The position numbers were made by a program, and so were the translations under genes. The notes under the pieces were generated by a model. It had not been told where the DNA came from. It was given only the letters and a program-made list of their open reading frames with translations, and ran no database searches. 64,000 nucleotides of DNA, taken from positions 1 to 64,000 of the forward strand of contig CASFPH010000002.1 in the NCBI GenBank assembly GCA_949296645.1. The letters run 5' to 3'. Source of the DNA: an uncultured Bacteroidales bacterium (GTDB lineage: Bacteria > Bacteroidota > Bacteroidia > Bacteroidales > UBA932). This document shows, one piece after another, positions 54,272 to 61,968 of this stretch (its first letter is position 1; each line of letters opens with the position of its first letter).

Positions 54272-54312
54272 AAAAAAATCTCCTATTTGACAAAGATAGT
54301 CAAATAGGAGAT
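54272..54312 (-). terminator. intrinsic terminator of dsbD with embedded promoter box
   Basis: ATCTCCTATTTGAC pairs perfectly with GTCAAATAGGAGAT; on the minus strand it is followed by TTTTTTTTAA. Its loop contains TATCTTTG, a -7 box for the FKBP gene. Confidence 0.85.
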
Positions 54313-54333
54313 AAATTTGAACAGCATCCCTAA

Positions 54334-56436
54334 TTATTTCAATCCGTCCTGAAGAAATTTTATGAATGCATCAACATCGAGATTGTATCCTCTCGGTTCT
54401 GCCTTAGGTTCTTCAGTGAAAGGATCAAGTATTGTATAATAAGGCTGTGCGTTTACGTTGAACCTTTCCATTGCGAAATGAGAGTTTATCTTGCCGAGCT
54501 GCTTCAGCACTCTTCCTGAAGGAAGTGTTACCCAATCCTCTTCAGCGACTTCTTTCTTGTCATCCGCATAAAGCGCCACAACTATGAAATCCTCTTTAAG
54601 CATTTTGAGGACTCTTGGATCAGCCCATACTCTCTGTTCCATCTCACGGCAATTTACACATCCGTGACCTGTAAAGTCCACAAACAGAGGTTTGTTTGCC
54701 TTTTTGGCAGCTTCGAGCGCTTCTCCATAGTGGAAATATCCCTGGATTCCGTTAGGAAGGTGAAGAAAATCGCTGTATTTTGCCGTATGGGCAGGCTGAT
54801 CACTCGAAGTGGTTACACTGGCCGTTCCACCTGAAGTAAGGACAAAGTCCTGACTTGTAATAGGAGGAAGATAACCGGACAAAGCCTTGAGAGGCGCACC
54901 CCACATACCAGGAATCATATATACTACAAATGTGAATACTACTATTGAAAGCACCAATCTTGTAACTGACAGATGCTCTATCGGAGTATCATGTGCGAAC
55001 CTTATCTTGCCGAGCAGATAAAGACCCATAAGCGAGAAGCATACGATCCAGATTGCAAGATATATTTCCCTGTCTATAAGGCCCCAGTGGTAAGTCTGGT
55101 CAGCAACGCTCAGGAACTTGAATCCGAGAGCCACTTCTATGAAACCGAGGACAACCTTTACAGAGTTCAACCATCCGCCTGACTTAGGAAGGTCTTTCAG
55201 CAGAGAAGGTGCAAATGCGAATATCGTGAAAGGAAGGGCAAATGCACATGAGAATGCGAACATGGTAATGATAGGCTCCCATATTTCACCCTGAGTAGAC
55301 TTGATAAGGACAGTACCTACGATAGGACCTGTACATGAGAATGATACAAGCACAAGCGTAAGGGCCATGAAGAAGACTCCGATAAGACCGCCTTTGTCAG
55401 ATTTGGAATCGGACTTGTTGACCATCGAACTCGGAAGAGTGATTTCGAATGCTCCGAAGAAAGACGCCGCGAAAATCATGAATATCGCGAAGAAGATCAG
55501 ATTCGGAATCCAGTGTGTAGCCAGCCAGTTGAAAATGTCCGCAGTTACAGACTCACCGCCGGCAAAATAAGTAACAAGGATTATTATCGCTATAGGAAGC
55601 GTATAAAGAGCCACGATTGAAAATCCGAAGAAAGCAGCCTTGAATTTTCCCTGAGCCTTCGAAGCGCCCTGACTTCCTTTAAGAAAGAAAGACACGGTCA
55701 TAGGCACCATCGGGAACACACATGGTGTAAGCAATGCAACGAATCCCCATATGATAGCTTCGATGATCATTCCCCAGAGAGAACCGCTTTCCTTGTCTGA
55801 TGCAGCCTTGTCGGAAGAAGACTTTACTTCAGTCTGTGAAACTGCTGTTTCGCTGGCAGTTCCTGTTTCCGCAGCAGCTACGGCCTGTGCACCGGTATTG
55901 GCAGCATCTACGGCAGCCTTTTCTTCAGCCGGTTTTTCAGCAGCGCCTGCAACACCTGCAGCAGCACCGCTCATTGCAGGAAGCTTTATCTTGAATTCCT
56001 GATCGGTAGGAGGGAGACAACTTCCATTGTTGCATGCCTGCCATTCGATAACGGCAAGAATTTCCGTTTCAGTATCTTTAATAAGTTCTATTTTCTGTGC
56101 GACAACAACTTTCTCCTCACAATATCCTATCTCCATGCCGAACATTTCATCCATATGCTTGACAACCTTCGTCTTTATATAAGGTTTGCCAACTATTTTT
56201 GCATTGCCATTGGTCTCTACAGTAAGCACGGTAGGATTCGGACCTCCTTCATACGGACCCAAATCATAAATATGCCACTGAGTGTCGGCGATTTCTCCTT
56301 GAATCAGAACCTCATAGACATTTCCGTCTACTTTTTCCAGACTACTTCTCCAAGTAATCGGCTGTTCCATCATCTGTGCGAAAGCATTCACACTGAATAA
56401 CCCGATAAGGGTGATTAATAACCAGAGTTTTTTCAT
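54334..56436 (-). CDS. dsbD: protein-disulfide reductase DsbD family (DsbD-alpha, transmembrane and thioredoxin domains)
   Basis: Moves electrons from cytoplasmic thioredoxin to periplasmic disulfides. The 700-residue product has a signal peptide, an N-terminal DsbD-alpha-like domain (EWQACNNGSCLPP cysteines near residue 130), and an Ala/Glu/Ser-rich linker (residues 155-215). The eight-helix CcdA-like core follows (ALLTPCVFPMVPMTVSFF and SFSCTGPIVG cysteines), and a C-terminal thioredoxin fold with CVNC in FTGHGCVNCREME. ATG at 56436 is chosen for the signal peptide. Promoter at 56541-56512. Confidence 0.92.
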   Translation of the reverse strand: MKKLWLLITLIGLFSVNAFAQMMEQPITWRSSLEKVDGNVYEVLIQGEIADTQWHIYDLGPYEGGPNPTVLTVETNGNAKIVGKPYIKTKVVKHMDEMFGMEIGYCEEKVVVAQKIELIKDTETEILAVIEWQACNNGSCLPPTDQEFKIKLPAMSGAAAGVAGAAEKPAEEKAAVDAANTGAQAVAAAETGTASETAVSQTEVKSSSDKAASDKESGSLWGMIIEAIIWGFVALLTPCVFPMVPMTVSFFLKGSQGASKAQGKFKAAFFGFSIVALYTLPIAIIILVTYFAGGESVTADIFNWLATHWIPNLIFFAIFMIFAASFFGAFEITLPSSMVNKSDSKSDKGGLIGVFFMALTLVLVSFSCTGPIVGTVLIKSTQGEIWEPIITMFAFSCAFALPFTIFAFAPSLLKDLPKSGGWLNSVKVVLGFIEVALGFKFLSVADQTYHWGLIDREIYLAIWIVCFSLMGLYLLGKIRFAHDTPIEHLSVTRLVLSIVVFTFVVYMIPGMWGAPLKALSGYLPPITSQDFVLTSGGTASVTTSSDQPAHTAKYSDFLHLPNGIQGYFHYGEALEAAKKANKPLFVDFTGHGCVNCREMEQRVWADPRVLKMLKEDFIVVALYADDKKEVAEEDWVTLPSGRVLKQLGKINSHFAMERFNVNAQPYYTILDPFTEEPKAEPRGYNLDVDAFIKFLQDGLK

Positions 56437-56511
56437 TATTAATAGATGTATTGATTTTTGATTCTTGTTTTCTGCCAGTCGGTTATAAAATCGGTTATTT
56501 ATAAAAATGTG

Positions 56512-56541
56512 CAAATATAATAAAAAAGTATAAAACACAAA
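56512..56541 (-). promoter_or_regulatory. promoter of dsbD
   Basis: On the minus strand TTTG (56541-56538), 18 bases, then TATATTTG (56519-56512). It leaves a leader of about 70 bases before the ATG. Confidence 0.75.
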
Positions 56542-56713
56542 GAGCATAATCAGCGCATCACTGCGCCGACTACTGCTCTTCTTGTGAACATCCTAAAAAT
56601 TATCTACTATTATTAATACAAACGAAAGCCAAAATACCCTAAAAAAAATTCCAACTTTTTTATTTTCATAGTAAAAGAAAAAAGAACGGACCCGAATAAA
56701 TAATGTAATTTAA
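56542..56713. other. AT-rich spacer between dsbD promoter and the repeat array
   Basis: No coding frame, terminator or promoter that I can support. Its base composition is much more AT-rich than the adjoining repeats, so the array boundary at 56714 is sharp. Confidence 0.5.
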
Positions 56714-57581
56714 CCCCGGAAATGTGACATGCCCCAGAGTGCCTTCTGGCGGGGACTGGTTCAATTTTTCTTTCGCGGGCGCTGGCGAGTCTGTTCGCGG
56801 CGACGCGGTACTTTACTGATTATCAGTAATATATAAAAACTCGGCTTGCACACTCGCCCGAAAAACGCCCGAATTTGAGGCGAGTCCGCAAGAGACCTCC
56901 GCGTCAATCAGCTCATTTTCAAATAGTTCCGTACGACGCCGATTGCACACTCGATTTGGCCTCAGAAACGAGACATGCCTCAGAGTGCCTTCTGGCGGGG
57001 ACTGGTTCAATTTTTCTTTCGTGGCGGCTGGCGAGTCTGTTGGCGATTCCGAGGTACTTTGCTGATTATCAGCAATATATAAAAACTCAGCTTGCACACT
57101 CGCCCGAAAAACACCAGAAATCCAGGTGAGTCCGTAAGAGTTTTCCGCGTCAATCAGTTAATTTTCAGATAGTTCCGTACGACGCCGACTGCACACTCGA
57201 TTTGGCCCCGGAAACGTAACCTGCCTCAGAGCGCCCTCTGGCGGGGACTGGTTCAATTTTTCTTTCGCGGGCGCTGGCGAGTCTATTCGCGGCTTTGAGG
57301 TATTCCACTGACTTTCAGCAACTTATAAAAACAAGACTTGCAGACTCGCCCGAAAAACGCCCGAAATCGAGGTGAGTCCGTAAGAGCCCTCCGCGTCAAT
57401 CAGTTCATTTTCAGACAGTTCAGTACGACGCCGACTACACACTCGATTTGGCCCCAAAAACGCAAAATGCCTCAGAGAGCTCTCTGGCGGGGACTGGTTC
57501 AATTTTTCTTCATCGGGTGCGGTCGAGTCTGTTGGCTACCTCGAGGCATTTCGCTGATTTTCAGCAATATATAAAAACAAA
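56714..57581. repeat. tandem array with exact 246-base period, three full copies plus a 130-base partial copy
   Basis: Copies begin at 56714, 56960, 57206 and 57452. The invariant core (starting TCTGGCGGGGACTGG at 56745, 56991, 57237 and 57483; 28 bases) recurs at exactly 246-base steps with no insertions or deletions. Copies differ by scattered substitutions. Each has a CAGAG hairpin just before the core, a CTGAT-ATCAG hairpin about 65 bases after it, then an A-rich AATATATAAAAAC-like segment. In full copies ACTCGCC can pair with a downstream GGYGAGT. Short frames across the array exist in both strands, but none stays open through all copies, so I treat it as non-coding. GC-rich compared with its flanks. 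No copy is seen elsewhere in the window. Confidence 0.93.
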
Positions 57582-57603
57582 TTTGTCCTGTGTCTGCACA
57601 AAA

Positions 57604-57642
57604 AGAAACAAGCACCTGCAAGGATTTTGCAAGTGCTTGATT
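57604..57642 (-). terminator. intrinsic terminator of the CAT-anticodon tRNA
   Basis: On the minus strand CAAGCACTTGCAA pairs with TTGCAGGTGCTTG (one mismatch), followed by TTTCTTTTT. It separates the tRNA from the repeat array. Confidence 0.8.
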
Positions 57643-57648
57643 TTCAAG

Positions 57649-57722
57649 TAGCGCGAGGCGGGCTTGAACCGCCGACCTCATGATTATGAATCATGCGCTC
57701 TAACCAGCTGAGCTACCGCGCC
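57649..57722 (-). tRNA. tRNA with CAT anticodon, probably elongator tRNA-Met (tRNA-Ile2 possible)
   Basis: A complete 74-base cloverleaf: acceptor GGCGCGG/TCGCGCT with two G-U pairs, anticodon stem CATGA/TCATG around TTCATAA (anticodon CAT), T arm GGCGG-TTCAAGC-CCGCC. The acceptor does not start with the C-A mismatch typical of initiator tRNA. Elongator Met and lysidine-modified Ile cannot be separated by eye. Confidence 0.88.
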
Positions 57723-57785
57723 GGAATCGGATTGCAAAAGTAGACATTTTTTTTTATCCTGCAAAAAAAATAAGACAAATTATAT

Positions 57786-57793
57786 TAACTTTG
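57786..57793 (+). promoter_or_regulatory. -7 box ahead of the small membrane protein and mutL
   Basis: TAACTTTG, 27 bases before the ATG at 57820; no convincing -33 box. Confidence 0.55.
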
Positions 57794-57819
57794 TCATCGG
57801 CAAAAAAACAAATACAAAA

Positions 57820-58137
57820 ATGGGACTTAATTTCGGACTGTTCAAAACGCCAAAGCACAAGGTATTCAACTATCAGCCGCTGTTCTACGACGAAAGGAAA
57901 GAAGCCATGAAAGAAAGGCTGGAGAGACTCGAAGAAGAGAAGCTGATGGAAAAGGGAATATCGACATACAAACCCGGCAAACACATAAGAAGCAATTTCC
58001 GCAAAAACCTTTACGACGGGAAAAAGTCTTCAGGAGAAGGAGCGTTGCAGAGAATAATAATGATTATCTGCATTGCACTCTTGCTTGCCGCCCTGTTCTA
58101 TTTTGCTGATCTGTTTTCATTCCTGCTTTCATTGTAA
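57820..58137 (+). CDS. small membrane protein upstream of mutL, function unknown
   Basis: A 105-residue protein with a charged cytoplasmic part (coiled-coil-like DERKEAMKERLERLEEEKLM, residues 24-43) and one C-terminal helix (about residues 80-104, IIMIICIALLLAALFYFADL). Proteins of this shape are frequently found before mutL in Bacteroidota; I know no function. It ends six bases before mutL, so the two are co-transcribed. Confidence 0.78.
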   Translation: MGLNFGLFKTPKHKVFNYQPLFYDERKEAMKERLERLEEEKLMEKGISTYKPGKHIRSNFRKNLYDGKKSSGEGALQRIIMIICIALLLAALFYFADLFSFLLSL

Positions 58138-58143
58138 ACAGTC

Positions 58144-60213
58144 ATGCTCAAAATACTTCCCAGCCATATCTCCAACCTCATAGCTGCAGGAGAAGTCGTA
58201 CAGAGACCGGCATCAGTAATAAAGGAACTGATGGAAAATTCGGTGGATTCAGGAGCGGACAGAATTTCTGTAATAGTAAATGACGCTGGAAGGACTCTGA
58301 TACAGGTAGTCGACAACGGCTGCGGAATGACAAAGGATGAAGCAGTGCTGTCATTCAAAAGGCATGCGACCTCAAAAATCGATACTGAAGAAGACCTGTC
58401 CAGAATAATGACATACGGATTCAGGGGGGAGGCTCTTGCATCCATAGCCGCAGTGTCGGACATAACGATGAAGACAAGGTATGAGGGCGAAGAAACGGGC
58501 ACAGAGGTCAACATGAAAGCATCAGAACTGATTTCCGTATCCGAAATATCCACTCCAAAAGGTACCAACATAATGGTAAGGAATATCTTCTACAACATAC
58601 CTGCAAGAAGAAAATTCCTCAAGACGGACAATGCCGAACTGAAGCATATAATATCCGAATTCATAAGAGTGGCCATAATAAACAGCGGAATATCGTTTTC
58701 CCTCACCCACAACGACAGGACCGTCTACAACATACCTGCACAATATAATCTTAAACAGCGCATACAGGCCCTTATCGGAAAAGGCTTTGAAAAACAGCTC
58801 GTACCGATAAAGAACGACAACTCGCTCATAAAAATAGACGGATTCATATGCAGGCCCGAAGATGCGAGAAAAGGCACTTCACAGCAATTCTTCTTCATCA
58901 ACGGACGTTTTTTCAAAAGCGCGTTACTGTACAAGGCCGTAATAAAAGGATACGGCAATCTCATACAGGAAGGCTATTCACCGTCATATTTCATTACTAT
59001 ATCTCTTGATCCAGAAAAGACGGACGTGAACATACACCCGAGCAAGACAGAAATAAAATTCGAAGACGAGATGACGGTGTTCGAATTCATAAGGGCAGGA
59101 GTAAGAGAAGCGCTTGGCGTAAACTCTTTCATGCCGTCAATAGATTTCGACACGAAAGGAGCTGTCGAAATGCCAAGCACGGCAGAGACAGTCAAGGAAT
59201 TCAATGAAGGCAAACGCATACTGACGCCTCCGGAAATAGACTTCGACTACAACTTCAATCCGTTCAACGAAGAGATAAAAAGCGGAGCAGGATACAGCGA
59301 TCCAGGAAGCGGGGAAAAGGAGGAAATAGATGAAGAATACCTTATAGAAAAGGAAAACAGGGAACAGAAGGAAGCCATCAGGGAAATATACCTCAATTCC
59401 GCCATTCCTGACACGAACATTCAGAAAAGTGAAATAAGAACCGTTCCGTCAAAAATATCCGGCAGAGGATACATTCCTCGAACAATGAATACGGCATGGA
59501 AGGAAAAGGAAGAAACTGCTGACGCAAACATGTCTTCCGGAGAAGAACAGCACAACAATTATCTCAGAAAGGAAAACGGATACGGAGGCATGTTCGAAGA
59601 AAGCAGCGTCACCGGATCACGTCAGATAATCAGGATCAGAAACAGATTTCTGGTCACCACCGTAAAATCGGGACTTCTTCTGATAAGCATCAGCAGGGCA
59701 AAGGAACGGATTCTTTATGAAAAATACCTCAAATCCCTGAATGAAGGAGAAGTGGCAATAGTAAGGACGCTGCACCCTGCAATAATGGACTTTTCTCTGT
59801 ATGACTACTCCCTGATAAAGGACAATACTGAAATTTTCTCCAGGCTTGGATTCGACATATGCGAACCTGACCATGGGAACAAAGACGGAGAAAACCAGCT
59901 TGTAGTAAGAGGAGTACCGTTTGAAGGACTGCTTGATGACATCACTGACCTTTCGGAGGCCATTGCTTCCATTACTGATGCCATAACGGAAAATCCTGAA
60001 GCCGTATCCTATAAACCGGAAACCATATATGAAAAACAGGCCGGAAAGATGGCAAAGATAGGAAGCCGCAGCAGAAACGAGCTGACAACATCCGAGGCGC
60101 GGATTTTGATAGACAATCTTTTTGCATGCTCCAACCCGGGACATACGCCTTCCGGAGAAAAGACAATGAACATAATGACTATTGACAACTTAGAGAATAT
60201 TTTGAAAAAATGA
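58144..60213 (+). CDS. mutL: DNA mismatch repair protein MutL, lacking a recognisable endonuclease motif
   Basis: Couples mismatch recognition by MutS to strand removal. The 689-residue product has intact GHKL ATPase motifs (ELMENSVDSGAD, DNGCGM, RHATSKI, GFRGEALASI), the linker of variable sequence (about residues 340-490) and a C-terminal dimerisation domain. There, where endonuclease-type MutLs have DQHA-X2-E, this protein reads S515-I-S-R-A-K-E521; only the Glu is kept. The Cys-Pro-His-Gly-Arg-Pro metal motif near the C terminus is also absent (TPSGEKTM). ATP-driven functions look intact; nicking may be absent. Its stop overlaps the rhomboid ATG. Confidence 0.95.
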   Translation: MLKILPSHISNLIAAGEVVQRPASVIKELMENSVDSGADRISVIVNDAGRTLIQVVDNGCGMTKDEAVLSFKRHATSKIDTEEDLSRIMTYGFRGEALASIAAVSDITMKTRYEGEETGTEVNMKASELISVSEISTPKGTNIMVRNIFYNIPARRKFLKTDNAELKHIISEFIRVAIINSGISFSLTHNDRTVYNIPAQYNLKQRIQALIGKGFEKQLVPIKNDNSLIKIDGFICRPEDARKGTSQQFFFINGRFFKSALLYKAVIKGYGNLIQEGYSPSYFITISLDPEKTDVNIHPSKTEIKFEDEMTVFEFIRAGVREALGVNSFMPSIDFDTKGAVEMPSTAETVKEFNEGKRILTPPEIDFDYNFNPFNEEIKSGAGYSDPGSGEKEEIDEEYLIEKENREQKEAIREIYLNSAIPDTNIQKSEIRTVPSKISGRGYIPRTMNTAWKEKEETADANMSSGEEQHNNYLRKENGYGGMFEESSVTGSRQIIRIRNRFLVTTVKSGLLLISISRAKERILYEKYLKSLNEGEVAIVRTLHPAIMDFSLYDYSLIKDNTEIFSRLGFDICEPDHGNKDGENQLVVRGVPFEGLLDDITDLSEAIASITDAITENPEAVSYKPETIYEKQAGKMAKIGSRSRNELTTSEARILIDNLFACSNPGHTPSGEKTMNIMTIDNLENILKK

Positions 60214-60863
60214 GAAACATTCCGCCAATCGTTAAGAACATAATCATTCTGAATGCCATAATGCTCGGCATAACATACATTACAGGGAATTTCATGTATG
60301 AAAAGTTCTCCCTTTTCAGTTTTGAATCGGAGCTGTTCAGGCCATACCAGTTCATAACTCACATGTTCATGCACGGGGATTTCCTGCACCTCTTCTTCAA
60401 CATGTACACATTGTGGATATTCGGAAGCGTACTTGAAAACATCTGGGGGCCTCACAAATTTTTCCTTTATTATATGGTGACCGGACTTGGAGCAGCCCTG
60501 CTGCATAATCTGGTGATAGAAATAGAAATAGGCTCCGCCATGAAAGCAGCAGAAGCAGGTTCGATACTGGCCGCCCAGAAGGCATTCACACTGATGAATA
60601 CACCTACCGTAGGTGCTTCAGGTGCAGTCTACGGACTGCTTTTAGGATACGGCATGCTCTTCCCTAACAATACGCTGCAGCTGATTTTTCCACCGATAGC
60701 GCTCAAGGCAAAATGGTTCGTCCTCATATTCGGAGCCATAGAACTCGTGCTCGGTCTTACCGATTCAGAAATCAACATAGCACATTTTGCACACCTCGGC
60801 GGAATGATATTCGGATACTTCCTGATTCTGTACTGGAAAAAGAAAAACAAAATGTACTATTAA
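60210..60863 (+). CDS. rhomboid family intramembrane serine protease
   Basis: A six-helix intramembrane protease. The 217-residue product has MHGDFLHLFFNMYTLWIFG near residue 55 (with the HxxxN region), the nucleophile serine in TVGASGAVYGLLLGYG, and the catalytic histidine in IAHFAHLGGMIFGY. Catalytic dyad present. ATGA overlap with mutL suggests translational coupling. The tail KKKNKMYY is cytoplasmic. Substrate unknown. Confidence 0.92.
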   Translation: MRNIPPIVKNIIILNAIMLGITYITGNFMYEKFSLFSFESELFRPYQFITHMFMHGDFLHLFFNMYTLWIFGSVLENIWGPHKFFLYYMVTGLGAALLHNLVIEIEIGSAMKAAEAGSILAAQKAFTLMNTPTVGASGAVYGLLLGYGMLFPNNTLQLIFPPIALKAKWFVLIFGAIELVLGLTDSEINIAHFAHLGGMIFGYFLILYWKKKNKMYY

Positions 60864-60880
60864 AATTGCCGTCAAGCCCG

Positions 60881-61963
60881 ATGAGAGGCAAAAGGAAATA
60901 CCCCACAGTACCCGGCATATTCATCCGGATTGCAGCAGTCGCAATATCTGCCGCACTTGTACTGTCATACATATCGACTTTCATAAAGCCGTCTTCATCA
61001 GGCATCATCCATTTTTTCGGACTGTTTTTCATACCGTTTCTGCTTACGTCCGCAATAATCGAGATACTGCTGATAATCTCCCGTTCAAGGTTGTTGTGGG
61101 TACCTCTCATTGCAATGATTCCGTCCCTCTTCTACGTCAACCTGTTCTTCAGACCGGGAAAAGGCAGCACGGCAACCGGAAAGACTGAAGACGAAATAAG
61201 TCTTCTCAGTTACAACATAGGAATGTTATCCTCGTCGGAAAGCAATCTGACAAGAAGCCAGTGCCTCGACTCAATCAACAGTTTCATAAGGGAAATGGAT
61301 TTCGACATAGTCTGCCTTCAGGAATTCTACAGCGAAGATCCGGAAAACGCCGAAAATGACTTTCCGGAATACGAATACAGTAAAAAACACATGTTCCGGA
61401 TGAAGAAAAACGGACACGGATTCGGGAACATCATACTGAGCAGATATCCCATAACAGGAAGCGGGGTAATATCATTCGACAGAAGCACAAACCTTTCGAT
61501 CTATGCCGACATCCTTATCGGCAAGGACACGATCAGAGTCTACGACAACCACCTCGAATCGTACAACATATCATTCACATCAATGGTAAAAAAGAGCGTA
61601 AACAGTGAAAAACTGGCATCGGAGCTTACGGAAATGACAGAAAAGATGCAGAAATCCTTCAGCAGGAGAACTTCACAGGTGGACACTATCGTGAACAATG
61701 CACAAAACAGCCGTTATCCGAGTTTTGTTTGCGGAGACTTCAACGACACACCCATGTCGTATACATACAGAAAACTGAAAGAAGGCAGAAAAGACAGTTT
61801 CAGGGAGGCCGGGACAGGATTCAGCGCCACATACTCGCAATTCTGGCCCATGCTGAGAATAGACTACATCCTCGTTCCCGAAAATGCAACAGTAACCATG
61901 CATACTACGGAAAGGAATGGTTTTTCCGATCATTATCCGATTCATATCAAATTCAAAATCTGA
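60881..61963 (+). CDS. membrane-anchored endonuclease/exonuclease/phosphatase family protein
   Basis: A 360-residue protein with two or three N-terminal helices (residues 12-80) and a C-terminal EEP fold. Motifs: LLSYNIGMLSS, VCLQEFYSE (metal Glu), VCGDFNDTPMS (Asp-Asn) and GFSDHYPIHIKF (Asp-His). ATG at 60881 follows the rhomboid stop by 17 bases. Substrate (nucleic acid, phospholipid or sugar phosphate) is not readable; these membrane-bound Bacteroidota members are uncharacterised. It is one base-group upstream of the GT4 gene (61969). Confidence 0.87.
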   Translation: MRGKRKYPTVPGIFIRIAAVAISAALVLSYISTFIKPSSSGIIHFFGLFFIPFLLTSAIIEILLIISRSRLLWVPLIAMIPSLFYVNLFFRPGKGSTATGKTEDEISLLSYNIGMLSSSESNLTRSQCLDSINSFIREMDFDIVCLQEFYSEDPENAENDFPEYEYSKKHMFRMKKNGHGFGNIILSRYPITGSGVISFDRSTNLSIYADILIGKDTIRVYDNHLESYNISFTSMVKKSVNSEKLASELTEMTEKMQKSFSRRTSQVDTIVNNAQNSRYPSFVCGDFNDTPMSYTYRKLKEGRKDSFREAGTGFSATYSQFWPMLRIDYILVPENATVTMHTTERNGFSDHYPIHIKFKI

Positions 61964-61968
61964 CGATT

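Noticed and set aside
56813-57097. A 94-codon minus-strand frame through the repeat array with an internal peptide repeat
   Set aside because: The 246-base period is divisible by three, so any frame repeats itself. The same frame is broken by stops in copy 3, and no frame on either strand stays open through all copies.
56714-57581. CRISPR-like array
   Set aside because: Repeats are long, contiguous and diverged, with no unique spacers between them and no cas genes nearby.
56714-57581. Insertion sequence or MITE
   Set aside because: No terminal inverted repeats, target duplication or transposase frame; copies are tandem and head to tail.
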